This document shows positions 1-11,317 of a stretch of 64,000 nt of DNA, in pieces. Location: assembly GCA_039602395.1 (NCBI GenBank), contig JBCNJP010000025.1:40165355-40229354 (forward strand). The letters run 5' to 3'. The translations under genes and the position numbers were made by a program. This DNA is from Deinandra increscens subsp. villosa (Eukaryota; Streptophyta; Magnoliopsida; Asterales; Asteraceae). Each line of letters opens with the position of its first letter. The stretch's first letter is position 1. Below the pieces are notes generated by a model. The model made no database searches, was not told the origin of the DNA, and saw nothing but the letters and a program-made list of their open reading frames with translations.

Positions 1-1678
1 CCCGAAGGTCAGCCCTTGGACCTTGGTCCTAAATTAACACAAAATGCACATTGCAGTCACAATCACCTTGGTCGTAGAAATCTAGGACAGTCGCGCACCG
101 ACTTTGTTTGGCCAAAGTCAGTGGGATACCGAGCGAGTCAAGGACTCCGGTTCATGCCATGTGAAAGAAAACTCCTTCTAGTAAATTTGTCAAAAAGAAT
201 CACTCCAATCGGATGAGTATTGATCAAGTTATGATGTTTTGAAGTTTAGTAAAAATTAACTAGACAGATTTTGTCTAGTGCTCGACACACGACACAAAAC
301 CGGTTTGTAACTCATTATGCTTTCGTAGTTAGGTTCTAAAAATTTACATAAATGTCCTTGGTTATAAAATGCAAAACTTTTGTGTTTTAACCAATTAAGT
401 TATTTGTTTTCATCATAGCAAAATCCTCCACACAAGTGTGTGAAGCCAACTTCATGGCAGAACTGAGTTCCTGTTTCGTTTGGGACCTTAAGGGTACCAA
501 ACGAACTTCAATTCACGCGAGGCCAAAGCCACGAGAAACCTAACACCTTAAATTAACACTAGCAAGCAGAAACAAGCAATTTGGTTCACGTATGAGAAAG
601 TTATGCTACTTTGAAATTGACTAAAACTCGGAAGGGCTGATTCTGTTAACAGATTGCATGCGTCAACTTCCCGACACCGTAGGTTACTCACTAGCCCGAA
701 TTAAGACCAAAACTTTTACAGGAAGTTTGTTTAATGAGTTGCCCACAAACTTTATGTTTTATGTTTTGAGAAATATTCACGTTATATTAGTCTAATGACT
801 GAAATAAATCTGACTCTCAAAATTTTAACAGCCCCGTGCACCAAACTTGGGGTGCACGTTTGGGTGACCAAATCTTGTTCAAAAATTGCGTTCTTGGTGT
901 CCCTGGAAAGCTAAGACACGTATCTTTGTTATGCAAAAAGAATCAAACGGATTGAGTAAAAATTGAGCAAGTTATAGTCGTTTGAAGTCGACGAAAATTT
1001 TCTGGACGAATCTGCCAGAATTTCGACTTTACATAATCATGCGAGTAGGGAATCAAAACTTACGGTTTAGTGTCTAGTCTTTTGCGATTACTCCCCAGGT
1101 GTTGTAGGAGTATTGTAGGCCTCCGGTTGTCCCTTGGAAGTGGCTGAAATTCGATCAAAGGGGCTGGGGAGGGGCTGCCGTCGCAAGGGGAGAGGAGAGG
1201 AGGAATTAGGGTTTGTGGTGAGTTGTGGTTTTGCGCAAGAATGAGAGGGGGGGGGGGGGTTATGTCCGGTTTTGGGGGGTTTGGGATGGGCTTGGAGTGT
1301 TCTCCAAGTCTTAGGTAGGTTTAGGTCCATTAGTGGTCCTCAATTGCAAGTATGTTCGTTAAATGGATCGAATCGTAGGTTCCGGTGTCGTTAATAAGCG
1401 TAACTAAACTTAACTAACAATTTATATCAAATAATGCATGCAATTATTTTTCCTACACATATAATCAATTAAAGACATATAATTCACATAAGAACTAGTT
1501 AGAATCGATTCCTGTTATTCTTTGCGTTTGACGAATTTTGGTGATCAACCAGTGTGTAGGGGCAGACTCGGTAAAACAAGTGCACGTGAAACAGACGTAA
1601 CATAAAACGACTAGTACACATTGGCAGGTCTTAACGGAAAGTTAACTGGGTTAACCTGGGAATTTGGCATTTGTCACA
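1..1678 (-). mobile_element. Partial LTR of a minus-strand Gypsy-type element, cut by the window edge
   Basis: In minus-strand sense the LTR begins TGTGACA at 1678. This terminus, and a run of GTTAAC/AACGG words just inside it (1629-1660), match the start of the LTRs of the element at 20478-30250, so I assign it to a related family. The interior is diverged and non-coding. It has a run of about 14 G at 1247-1260 and recurring AGAATCA...GAGCAAGTTAT phrases resembling those at 21980-22030. It abuts the Tat 5' LTR remnant in mid-LTR, so it most likely inserted there; the rest lies left of the window. Family assignment is inference; LTR nature is fairly well supported. Confidence 0.6.
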
Positions 1679-1858
1679 ACCGGCCCCCGAGGTTTTTTGC
1701 TAGGCTCCTTGAGGATACTCAAGGATTCCTGGATTTTCCCTCGTTACATCCTCGTGTCAATCTCCAAACTTACATTTTCATCTTTATTTACATCAAACAC
1801 GCTACCTCACATATAAAGTTTGATCAACTAATTGCTTGGGCAGTTTTTGACCAAAACA
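1679..1858 (+). repeat. 5' LTR remnant (last 180 bp) of the Tat element
   Basis: From AACCGGCCCCCGAGG to GACCAAAACA this matches 10185-10364 with only a few differences. It ends CA directly before the PBS. The upstream 650 bp of the LTR are missing in the window, displaced by the LTR at 1-1678. Confidence 0.9.
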
Positions 1859-1861
1859 ATT

Positions 1862-1879
1862 TGGCGCCCACCGTGGGGC
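1862..1879 (+). other. Primer-binding site of the Tat element
   Basis: TGGCGCCCACCGTGGGGC starts 3 bp after the 5' LTR. The TGGCGCC start is the reverse complement of a tRNA 3' end (GGCGCCA). I cannot assign the tRNA with certainty; it differs from the tRNA-Asp type PBS at 15698. Confidence 0.75.
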
Positions 1880-1938
1880 AAACGGTGTTTGAATTCGATC
1901 AAGAGCCTTGATCTTCTTCCCGTAACCGATTCTTGAAA

Positions 1939-4641
1939 ATGTCGACTCAACCAAAATTTACCTCAAAATCCATTTCATCCTCTAAGCCTGCTGTGAACAC
2001 TGGTCTCCCCCCAATGACGAAGAAAGTGGCTGATACTGATGCTAAAAAAGCGGAATACCCCACTTTTACTGGACCTCAAGGTACGTCCACTAACTCTGCT
2101 ATTTCTAACAGCGATCTCTATGTTTTGATCAGGCAGATGAAGGCCCATGCGGATGAACAAACCAAAACCAACGAGAAAATGATGAAGGAGATCATGGAAT
2201 TGAAGAAATCAAAGAAACCGGTAGAGGAAATTAGCCCTTTGATGCCAAAATCATTCGGGTTCGACTCTCCGGAAATATCGGAGCAGCCGAAACAGAAAGC
2301 AAATCCCTCTACTGCTCCAAAGTCAGGTATTGCAACAACTACTACTGCAGGATTCTCAGGCTCTCAGCATCAGAAGGCTTCCAGGGTGATAGATCTGGAA
2401 TACTCTGGGTTCTACTCCGAGCAGCCCCCAGAATCTTACTACAATGGATATGGAAGTCAGCAGCCGCCGAGATGCTCGAGTCAGCAACCAGCCGGGTTTT
2501 TAAGCCATCGAGTACCACCAGTTTCGACACAACAACCTATATCTCAACCACAGCGGTTTGCGACGACAAACCTTCATGAGCCTTGGAGTCAGCAGTCAGC
2601 AGCACCTACTACTCAGATGCTACAGGGATCTTCATCTCAGCCATTCCAACAATATCGGAGCCGCTTCCGAGCTGCTCAGGATCCTCAAGGATCCTTATTT
2701 TCCTATCCTACTGTCTCTGCAGGCACAATCCCAGGTTCATCTCAAGAGATGCATGAGGGAGACTTTATCCCCATGCAAGTGGAAACCACAACTGAGCCAA
2801 CCATCCCTAGGGATGCTGAATATGGACCTCAGATCCATTTCCAAACTTCCAGGGCTGGTAACAACTTTGATAATTTTTATGCTAACCCTAACCAAGGAAT
2901 TGTGCAGGATGCAGGTATCAACCCCATCATCGCTAGGGAACTTCAGAGGTTAAAGGACATGATCTCAAGTGTTCCTGGTGTTATTCGCCCGATTCCTGAA
3001 GTGCCAGTGGGCAGCCACATAATTTCTAGATTTGCATGGCCCATTTGTGACGTAGAGATCCCAAAAAGATTTCAGACCCCCAACATGAAACTCTACGATG
3101 GGACCACAGATCCTGAGGAGCACGTGGCACAATACAGAGAAAGGATGGATATTAACCCCATTTCTGCAAACATCAAAGAAGCTTGCTTATGCAAGGGATT
3201 TGGTTCAACATTAACAGGATCAGCCTTGAAATGGCTGCTCAGTATCCCTCCTAATACTATTACTTCTTTTCCCCATTTGGTTAACTTGTGTAATAACCAG
3301 TTTTCTTGCAGCGGGAGCTTTGAGAAGCTCACTGGCGGTTTGTATAGAATAGTTCAGAAGCCTAATGAATCCCTGAGGGATTATGTGGCCAGATTCGGTC
3401 GAGAAGCTCTAGATATCCCCAACCTGGATATGGCTGCAGCCGTGGAAGCATTCAATATGGGGATCAGAGGAGATTCCCGCTTTTATGATGATTTGGTTAT
3501 GACTCCTTGCAGGAACCTTGATGAAGTCAGAACAAGGGCATTAAGATTCATCAGATTGGAAGATGACAAAAAGGTCCAGAAAAGAGGTGATGAATCATTA
3601 GGCGGGAAAACGGATTCTCCCGCAAAGCAACAACGAACTAAACCCTATTATAGGAATGATAATTCCAGGGTCAATGCAATTGAAGATGAAGACGACGAGG
3701 AAGACTTCCCAAAGGTATCTGATTACTGTTTTTCAGTTGACACAAGTGGTGTGTTATGTGCTTTGCTGGATCTAGGTGATAAAGCCAGATGGCCAAGAAA
3801 ATCAGATAAACAAGGATCTTGGAAAGATAAGTCTAAATGGTGTGCCTACCACGAAGACTTTGGGCACTTAACGGATGACTGCATAGCACTTCGGAAAGAA
3901 ATCAATTACCTGCTCAGCAAAGGGCACCTCAAAGAATTGTTTGGCAGGAAGAGAAGTAAAACTCAAGAAACTGCTGAGCTGCCCAAAAGAGCTCAGTTGC
4001 CACCAGCAGATGCAAAAGTGGTCAACTTCATCTCAGGAGGATCTGACATATGTGGAGCCTCCTTCTCATCAGCAAAAAGACATGCAAAGGAGGCCAAGAT
4101 GGATCAAGGCAGTCGGCCAAAGAAGAACGCGATATTGACTGAAGACAAAGTCATCTCTTTTGACGAAACTGATAAGCTGGACATCCAGGATCCTCACCAC
4201 GACAGTCTGGTAATTACATTATGTATTGCTAACCATTATGTTCGCAGGATCCTGATAGACAATGGCAGTTCAGTCAACATTATTCAATTGGACGTGCTTA
4301 AAAAGATGAGCATTCCAGAAGAAGACATAATCCCAAGATCCTCGGTGCTAGTAGGATTCAGCGGAGAAACGAAGCATACCGTTGGAGACATCAGACTTCC
4401 TGTTTACATTGAAGGAGTCAACTCTATGCAGAAATTCTGCGTTATTGACTCCCTTCCTTGTTGCAACGTAATCTTGGGAAGGCCATGGATCCATGACATG
4501 AAAGCAGTTCCGTCTACCTATCATCAATGTGTGAAGCTTCCCACACCTTGGGGAGTTGTAAGGATACTAAGTGATCAACAAGAAGCCAAAGACTGCTACA
4601 CTTCTGCTATGAAGAACACCATCAAGTCCAGGCCAGCATAG
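1939..4641 (+). CDS. gag: Tat-type Gag-protease ORF (900 codons)
   Basis: The first ATG of a long open frame lies 60 bp after the PBS. The N-terminal ~340 residues are low-complexity (Q, S and P rich), consistent with a disordered Gag start. The Gypsy capsid domain spans about 364-545 (FAWPICDVEIPKRF ... KWLLSIPPNTI ... YVARFGREALDIPNL). A C/H-rich motif CAYHEDFGHLTDDC near 634 stands where the Gag zinc knuckle is expected. The aspartic protease signature ILIDNGSSVNII near 770 has the D-x-G-S active site. A TAG at 4639 separates it from pol; related elements often read gag-pol as one frame, so the stop may be a mutation. This is the only long intact frame of the element. Confidence 0.88.
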   Translation: MSTQPKFTSKSISSSKPAVNTGLPPMTKKVADTDAKKAEYPTFTGPQGTSTNSAISNSDLYVLIRQMKAHADEQTKTNEKMMKEIMELKKSKKPVEEISPLMPKSFGFDSPEISEQPKQKANPSTAPKSGIATTTTAGFSGSQHQKASRVIDLEYSGFYSEQPPESYYNGYGSQQPPRCSSQQPAGFLSHRVPPVSTQQPISQPQRFATTNLHEPWSQQSAAPTTQMLQGSSSQPFQQYRSRFRAAQDPQGSLFSYPTVSAGTIPGSSQEMHEGDFIPMQVETTTEPTIPRDAEYGPQIHFQTSRAGNNFDNFYANPNQGIVQDAGINPIIARELQRLKDMISSVPGVIRPIPEVPVGSHIISRFAWPICDVEIPKRFQTPNMKLYDGTTDPEEHVAQYRERMDINPISANIKEACLCKGFGSTLTGSALKWLLSIPPNTITSFPHLVNLCNNQFSCSGSFEKLTGGLYRIVQKPNESLRDYVARFGREALDIPNLDMAAAVEAFNMGIRGDSRFYDDLVMTPCRNLDEVRTRALRFIRLEDDKKVQKRGDESLGGKTDSPAKQQRTKPYYRNDNSRVNAIEDEDDEEDFPKVSDYCFSVDTSGVLCALLDLGDKARWPRKSDKQGSWKDKSKWCAYHEDFGHLTDDCIALRKEINYLLSKGHLKELFGRKRSKTQETAELPKRAQLPPADAKVVNFISGGSDICGASFSSAKRHAKEAKMDQGSRPKKNAILTEDKVISFDETDKLDIQDPHHDSLVITLCIANHYVRRILIDNGSSVNIIQLDVLKKMSIPEEDIIPRSSVLVGFSGETKHTVGDIRLPVYIEGVNSMQKFCVIDSLPCCNVILGRPWIHDMKAVPSTYHQCVKLPTPWGVVRILSDQQEAKDCYTSAMKNTIKSRPA

Positions 4642-4722
4642 CAATTAAAGAAACCAGTACGAAGAATTCAGATGACAAAGGAGTTATAAATCAAGGAAGT
4701 TCAACTCAATCCTGAAGTCAAA

Positions 4723-6184
4723 GTGCTGGTAGGAACTAATATTCCTGAGGATACTGAGGAGCAGCTCGTGAGCCTCTTGAAGTCCCGAGTCACAACATTT
4801 GCATGGAAACATGAAGACATGACAGGTATATCTAAAGATATTATTACTCATAAACTTGGTATAGATGATTCTTTCAGGCCAATACATCAGAAAAGAAGGA
4901 AGTTCGCTCCTGAGAGAAACATCATAATCCAAGAAGAAGTTGACAGGCTGCTCAAGTCAAAAATGATTAGGGAAGTTAAATATCCTCGATGGCTGGCTAA
5001 TGTGGTGGTAGTCCAGAAGAAAAATGGTAAGTGGAGGGTATGCGTAGATTACACAGACCTAAACAAGGCTTGTCCAAAAGACCCATTCCCTCTACCACAC
5101 ATTGATTCTATGGTGGACGCGACTGCTGGGCATGAGATGCTAACTTTTATGGACGCATCTTCGGGCTTTCAACAAATTCAAATGGAACCATCAGATCAGG
5201 AAGACACGGCCTTCATGACTCCCACAGGTATTTATTGTTATATTGCAATGCCTTTTGGTTTACGAAATGCAGGTGCCACATACCAAAGGCTAGTCAACAT
5301 GATGTTTAAATACAAACTGGGGGACACCATGGAAGTATACATAGATGATATGGTGGTGAAATCGAAAAAAGCAAAGGACCATCCTAGAGATCTTGAAGCT
5401 GCTTTTGATATCTTGGACCAGTTCAACATGAAATTGAATCCTTCGAAGTGCCATTTCGGAGTAAGAGCCGGCAAGTTCTTAGGCTTCATGGTTACTGAAA
5501 GAGGAATTGAGGCCAGCCCCGAACAGATCCAAGCAATCATTAACTCAAAGTCTCCAACGAATGTCAAAGAAGTTCAAAGACTAACTGGCAGAGTAGCAGC
5601 ACTCAACAGATTTATATCAAGATCATCTGAAAAGAGCAAAGAGTTCTATGACATATTGAAGAAAAACAAAAAGTTCGAATGGGACGAAAAGCATGAAGCA
5701 GCTCTGAGCTCCTTAAAAGAATATTTATCATCTGCTCCACTTCTAATGCAACCAGTCAAGGGCGAACCACTATCTCTCTATATGGCAGTTTCAGGCAGCT
5801 CGATAAGTGATGTGCTTGTGAAAGATCATGAGGGACAACAGCATCCGGTATACTATGTAAGCAAAACGTTGCTAGATGCTGAGACCAGGTATTCTTATTT
5901 AGAAAAATTGATTTTAGCCCTTGTCATGGCTTCTCAAAAGTTAAGACACTACTTTGAAACCCATGTTATTTATGTGAAAACTAACTATCCTATTAAGTGT
6001 GTCTTAAGAAAGCCAGAAATGTCTGGAAGAATGGCGAAATGGGCAGTTATATTAAGTGCCTATGACATCATATACGAGCCAAGAACAGCGATTAAGTCAC
6101 AGGCCCTAGCAGATTTTGTGGCTGATTTCAGCAGCGATATACTGCCAGAAGTTGAACTAGAAGTCAAGCACGATATACTGCCAG
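4723..6184 (+). pseudogene. pol: Tat reverse transcriptase and Gypsy RNase H, frame broken by a duplication
   Basis: No convincing ATG; the frame runs from the gag-pol spacer. RT motifs are intact: KMIREVKYPRWLANVVVVQK, VCVDYTDLNKACPKDPFPLP, FMDASSGFQQI, FGLRNAGATYQRL and the catalytic YIDD (VYIDDMVVKSK). The Gypsy RNase H follows (LYMAVSGSSISDVLVKD, YYVSKTLLDAETRY, ADFVADF). At 6185 the frame runs into a second copy of 5671-6184 and shifts. RT itself has no internal stop, so decay looks recent in this part. Confidence 0.88.
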
Positions 6185-6698
6185 AAGTTCGAATGGGACG
6201 AAAAGCATGAAGCAGCTCTGAGCTCCTTAAAAGAATATTTATCATCTGCTCCACTTCTAATGCAACCAGTCAAGGGCGAACCACTATCTCTCTATATGGC
6301 AGTTTCAGGCAGCTCGATAAGTGATGTGCTTGTGAAAGATCATGAGGGACAACAGCATCCGGTATACTATGTAAGCAAAACGTTGCTAGATGCTGAGACC
6401 AGGTATTCTTATTTAGAAAAATTGATTTTAGCCCTTGTCATGGCTTCTCAAAAGTTAAGATACTACTTTGAAACCCATGTTATTTATGTGAAAACTAACT
6501 ATCCTATTAAGTGTGTCTTAAGAAAGCCAGAAATGTTTGGAAGAATGGCGAAATGGGCAGTTATATTAAGTGCCTATGACATCATATACGAGCCAAGAAC
6601 AGCGATTAAGTCACAGGCCCTAGCAGATTTTGTGGCTGATTTCAGCAGCGATATACTGCCAGAAGTTGAACTAGAAGTCAAGCAGCTCGAAGAAGCTT
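5671..6698 (+). repeat. 514-bp tandem duplication inside pol
   Basis: 5671-6184 is repeated at 6185-6698 (AAGTTCGAATGGGACG occurs at 5671 and 6185). By eye the copies differ at only two or three bases plus a short CGATATACTGCCAGAAGTT repeat at the junction. 514 is not a multiple of three, so the duplication shifts the frame between the two RNase H copies. Confidence 0.93.
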
Positions 6699-7756
6699 CA
6701 GGCAGCTGGGTCTTGTATACAGATGGAGCATCTAATGTCAGAGGAACAGGATTGGGTGCGCTACTGAAATCGCCATAGGGGGACATTATTCCTCTATCTA
6801 TCCATTGTGAATTTAAGGCTACTAATAATGAAGCCGAATATGAAGCTTTAATTGCAGGATTACAACTCGCTAAAGATATGGGTATCCAACACATTCAAGT
6901 TTTTATTGATTCTTTGTTATTAACTAACCAGTTTAATGGATCCTATGCAGTGAAAGGCGAAAGGTTAACCAAATATCTAGACCTCGTAAAACAATTAGCA
7001 TTATCTTTTGAAAATTGCAGCATATCATAGGTACCTAGAGAAGAAAACGCAGAAGCTGATGCTTTGGCAAATTTAGCATCATCACTAAGGATCCCAGAAG
7101 GTGTTAAGATTCCCATAACTCACATCCTGACACCAGCAATCGAAGAACAGGAAGTTAATGACATCACAGCAGATAAAGATCCGGATATGGTAGATTCTCA
7201 GGATCCTCAGAAATCCTGGACAGACCCTATCAGAAGATTTATCCAAGAAGGAGAAGTCCCCAAAAACGAGAATCCCAGGCTCTTTCGAACAAAGGTAATC
7301 CCATATTCTATAATAAATGGTATCTTATACAAGAAATCTCTTGCAGGACCATACTTGAGATGCCTCGAGCAGCCTGAGGCACTTGCAGTACTCCAGGATA
7401 TTCACGAAGGTGATTGTGGCAACCACACTGGGGGCAGATCACTATTTTCTAAAGTATTGAGAACAGGATACTACTGGCCTACTATGAAGAAGGATGCAAT
7501 GGCCTTCGTTCAGAAGTGTGATGCATGCCAGCGGCACGGCAACATCCTTCATCAGCCTGCCGAGCCGCTCCATTCGATATCATCTCCATGGCCGTTCATG
7601 AAGTGGGGCATGGATATAGTTGGTAAGCTGCCTGTAGCACTTGGAGGAAAAGTCTTCATGTTGGCCATGACGGAATACTTTTCTAAATGGATTGAAGCCG
7701 AAGCCTTTGTTCAAGTTAGAGAAAAAGAAGTGATTTCCTTCATTAAAAGGAAGTGA
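6699..7756 (+). pseudogene. pol: Tat second RNase H and integrase N-terminal part
   Basis: After the duplication the frame gives WVLYTDGASNVRGTGLGALL, the start of the archaeal-type RNase H typical of Tat. A TAG follows at 6776 and another near 7028; between them NNEAEYEALIAGLQLAKDMG and IQVFIDSLLLTNQ continue the domain. From about 7064 the frame is open through a linker into integrase: HEGDCGNHTGG...CDACQRHG is the HHCC zinc region and WGMDIVGKLP carries the first catalytic Asp. A local 23-bp repeat at 7736-7781 (GAAGTGATTTCCTTCATTAA twice) causes a stop and frame change. Confidence 0.85.
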
Positions 7757-8440
7757 TTTCCTTCATTAAACGAAATAGTGTGCGACAATGGATCTCAATT
7801 TATAGGTAAAAGGACGACCAGTTTTTGTGAAGCATGGGGGATCAAGATGGCAACTTCGACTCCCATACACCCACAAGCTAATGGCCAAGCAGAATCAAGC
7901 AATAAAATCATCATCAATAATCTCAAGAAGAAGCTAGGAGACAAAAAGGGGAAATGGGCTGAAGAGCTACCTTTCGTATTGTGGGCTGACAGAACGAACT
8001 CCAAGAATGCCACTGGTCGAACACCATTTTCCTTAGTATTTGGATCCGAAGCTGTGATACCTACTGAAATGGTGATGCCAACTGCAAGAACGAGCTGCCG
8101 GAATTTTGAAGCAAATAAGCAAGAGCTCCTTGAAGATCTTGAAGGAGTCGATGAAATTAGAGATCTCGCAAAGTTCAGGATGGCAGCATACCAGCAAAGG
8201 ATTGCCAAGTCTTACAACAGGAATTTGAGGGTTAGAAGATTTCAAGTAGGAGATCTGGTACTCAGGAAAGCTTTTCAAAACACTACCAATCCAGCACATG
8301 GAAAACTTGCACCTAAATGGGAAGGTCCTTACTTAATAGACTCAGAAGCTGGAAAGGGAGCATACAGGCTGTCTACTATGGAAGGTGAACTGCTCCCAAG
8401 AGCCTGGAATGCGATTCACTTGAAGTTGTATTTTATGTAA
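7757..8440 (+). pseudogene. pol: Tat integrase core and C-terminal part
   Basis: Continues integrase in a new frame after the 23-bp duplication. VCDNGSQFIG holds the second catalytic Asp and HPQANGQAESSNK the catalytic Glu, so the D-D-E triad is complete across the two pieces. The C-terminal part has RRFQVGDLVLRKAF and LAPKWEGPYLI, the GPY/F-type module. It ends with TAA at 8438. No chromodomain follows, as expected for Tat. Confidence 0.87.
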
Positions 8441-9518
8441 GTGCTCTCCGGATCCTCTGCGCATATTAGAAAATCTTTGTGTGAATTCCAAGAACATCAG
8501 GTATGATTTTTACTCTTATTTCAATTCCCTAACCATTGTCTTTGTGAAATGGTTACTAACTTAGGCATCGGAGGGGTGTTAGTCAAACTAACACCCGCCC
8601 CTCACCAAGCCTTGAAGTATTTTGCAGATATTCTAAGCTTCTTGTCACAAGCTAGAGGCTGATCACCTCTTCTAAGTATAAGGCATTCAGAATGCTATCA
8701 AAGGTTTAGGAGGTTTTCACCTCCTCGTTCACTAATGGGAATTGCCAGGAGCGCAAGACCCTCGCCAGGAGCGCACGGTAGTGGCCTATGGTTCAAGGTG
8801 GTGCGACCAGTCCATCTGAGGGTGGCTGATAATTTCATCACTGTTGGCCATAGAGTGCACTTCAAAATGGGTGGCAGACGTGTCATCTCGAAAAGATTCT
8901 AAGGTTTTTGGCATTTTCATGTCAACCAAGGTTTAGGCACATTCGTGTCTCTCGAGTTTTTGGGCTTGACCCCAGTTGGCTTAGTCCCAAGTATTTTTGA
9001 GCTTGTCCTCAGTTTAACAAAGGTTTTTAATGTTTTCACATTAACTAAGGTTTGGACATATCCATGTCTCGAAAGTTTTTATGGGCTTGTCCCCAGTTTG
9101 GCTTAGTCCCCAGTTTATCGGGCTTGTCCCCAGAATTGGCTTAGTCCCAAGAATCCCGGGATTATCCCCAGCACATTAACAAATTCTTTTCAGGATCCCT
9201 CTGCTTGGGAAGCTCAGAGGTCAAAAGTTAATTCAGGAATCGGGGTTTCGTCTTGTAAACTACAAGATCCCTCCACCCGGATCCCCGATCATTATCTGTT
9301 ACACTAACATTGTTTGCAGGAAATACAAAAAGAGCAATCGACAGGGTTCCGACTGATGTATGGGGAAGACAACAACTTGGAGTTATTTATGGGGAAATCA
9401 CATGAGAAGTTGCATTGCTATCAAATCGGGAGCTAACGAGTCACCTTCGTAATTATTTCAAGAGATGACGTTGAGTTTGAATTTTTACAGCCGTATTCTT
9501 GGTCGACAACTGTTAAAA
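8441..9518 (+). other. Long 3' non-coding region of the Tat element
   Basis: No ORF of note. It holds diverged internal repeats built on GGCTTGTCCCCAGTTTGGCTT and AAGGTTTNGGCACAT (about 8900-9170), and several GGATCC words (8449, 9192, 9280). A long region between integrase and 3' LTR is usual for Tat/Ogre relatives. I see no extra gene. Confidence 0.7.
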
Positions 9519-9530
9519 TTCAGGGGCAAT
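9519..9530 (+). other. Polypurine tract of the Tat element
   Basis: TTCAGGGGCAAT lies directly before the TGTTAGGG start of the 3' LTR, the expected plus-strand primer position. Confidence 0.6.
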
Positions 9531-10364
9531 TGTTAGGGCTGATAATCCGGGATCCTGGCGTCAGCTCAAATGGTTTGGTATCCTTATGCAAGTTCAGGAT
9601 CCTGGCAGGTTCGAGCATCCTGAATTACAGTTATCAACTAACCCGTTTGTTTTTCCCATGTGTCTTATTAATTGCAGGGTCAAAGAAACGTGTAGACAAG
9701 CCTAAAGACTCGGACAAATGATATAGAACGTGGACTAAGTGGTCTACAACGTTCATATTGGCTCAGTTGGGAGAATCCCTGAAATATAGGACAGTTGGTT
9801 ATATTATTTCAGGATGCTCATCAGAAGCTCAAAGGATCCTGAACTACAGTTATCGATTAACCATTACAATTGTCCACGTGTCTTAATTGATTGCAGGTAT
9901 TAAGGGACGTGTAAATGATGGCTAAAGACTCGGTCAAGGCTTTATGGGACGTGTTGTAACTGACTCCAACGTTCACAAAGACTTGAAGACTCAATCCCTA
10001 GTTTTTAGCCTAGTTAGTTAATGCATTTTTGACTATTTAAACGAGCTCTAGGTCATTCATTCGGGGACACACACAACTCATGATACTCGCTATCAAAACT
10101 CTCTGTAACACTTAGAATACGAGCTCATTTCACTTGTACCAAATACTTTCATCATATAAAAGTTTTAGGAGGCAGGTACTTTGAACCGGCCCCCGAGGTT
10201 TTTTGCTAGGCTCCTTGAGGATACTCAAGGATTCCTGGATTTTCCCTCGTTACATCCTCGTGTCAATCTCCAAACTTACATTTTCATCTTTATTTACATC
10301 AAACACGCTACCTCACATACAAAGTTTGATCAACTAATTGCTTAGGCAGTTTTTGACCAAAACA
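9531..10364 (+). repeat. 3' LTR of the Tat element (834 bp)
   Basis: Starts TGTTAGGGCTGATAATCC and ends GACCAAAACA. The last 180 bp match 1679-1858. CAGGATCCTG-like palindromic words occur at 9549, 9593 and 9834. CTATTTAAA near 10033 is a plausible TATA box, so R/U5 would be the last ~300 bp. Confidence 0.9.
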
Positions 10365-10465
10365 GTGATGGTAAAGGAAAGGCAGAGACTAAAGCTTTGG
10401 TTGTCCAAGATTGTGGAGAATACCAGTGGGCTTCATAGGTCAGGGAACTCAGTCTGACGGGTGCC

Positions 10466-11317
10466 ATGATTGCTCAAATGGAGACTGGTGCTGATGAAGA
10501 GCATGCTTTTGTGGTAACTGATGAAGAAAACCTGGTTGAAGATAAAGAAGCTTTTGCTTCCGAGGTCGACAACACCAAGGTATGTACTAATCCCACTTGT
10601 GCTCGTTTAATTCCTGGCCTTAGACAACTTTGGAAAAATAGTGAGACAGAATTGTTTGACATGCAATGCTCTAGAAGTTCGTTTAAGGGTAGATGGGAAA
10701 AGAGTGAGGATAAGGTCAAAGCACAAAAACTAGATATAGAGAAATATCAAGCCCTAGCCACTCAGAAGTCTGTTATGTATGACAACGCTAAGTTAGAAAT
10801 AGCTGAGCTTAGTAAGCAGATAGATGAACTTAAGCATCAGAACAATGAGTTACAGGTAAAGTTGGATGTGAATCAAATGAGAAGCAAAAGAATGCTAGAA
10901 GCTAGTAAATCTTTGTCCACGTGCATAACTGATGTTAGAATGGGTAAGGATAAAGGTGGAATAGGAATTAGCTTCACGGACAAAATTAAGAATAATGTTC
11001 CTCAAGCTGTGACTAGAGATATTATAGGAATGATCTTTGAGAAGGACCAGGTAGATAGATCTACATCTGAAATGCATGAAGCAGGACCTCCCCTAGATAG
11101 TGTTTTGGTTGGTGTGAAACCTATGACTGAAGAGGAACTAGAAAATGAGAAACATATGCTGTATGGGCTGGGTAATCAGAATAGAACTGTTACATCCACA
11201 AGTGAACCAGGTCCATCCCAGGAACCATTAAACAATAATGTTGGTTCTTCTGACAATTTTGTTTCATGTGCAGATGTAGTAGATGTTCAAGATGTTTCTG
11301 GGGAGGATGCTGAATGA
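10466..11317 (+). pseudogene. gag: Copia Gag C-terminal coiled-coil region
   Basis: A 283-codon open segment, continuous upstream with a frame broken by a TAG near 10436. About residues 70-150 are heptad-rich (LDIEKYQALATQKSV, LEIAELSKQIDELKHQ), a predicted coiled coil like that in large plant Copia Gags. CTNPTCARLIPGLRQ is a short Cys motif. Residues after 200 are acidic and low-complexity. The start codon is simply the first ATG of the remaining open stretch. The capsid domain is absent. Confidence 0.7.

Larger units (their letters stand above)
1679..10364 (+). mobile_element. Tat-lineage Ty3/Gypsy retrotransposon, 5' LTR interrupted
   Basis: Order seen: LTR remnant, PBS, gag-protease, reverse transcriptase, Gypsy RNase H, a second RNase H, integrase, long 3' non-coding region, PPT and 3' LTR. 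A second, archaeal-type RNase H between RNase H and integrase is the hallmark of the Tat lineage. The 3' LTR is complete (834 bp). Only the last 180 bp of the 5' LTR remain because another LTR inserted at 1678/1679. The right flank (GTGAT...) is the coiled-coil gag region of a Copia element, so this copy inserted into that Copia. Pol is broken at several points, so the copy is not autonomous. Confidence 0.9.
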
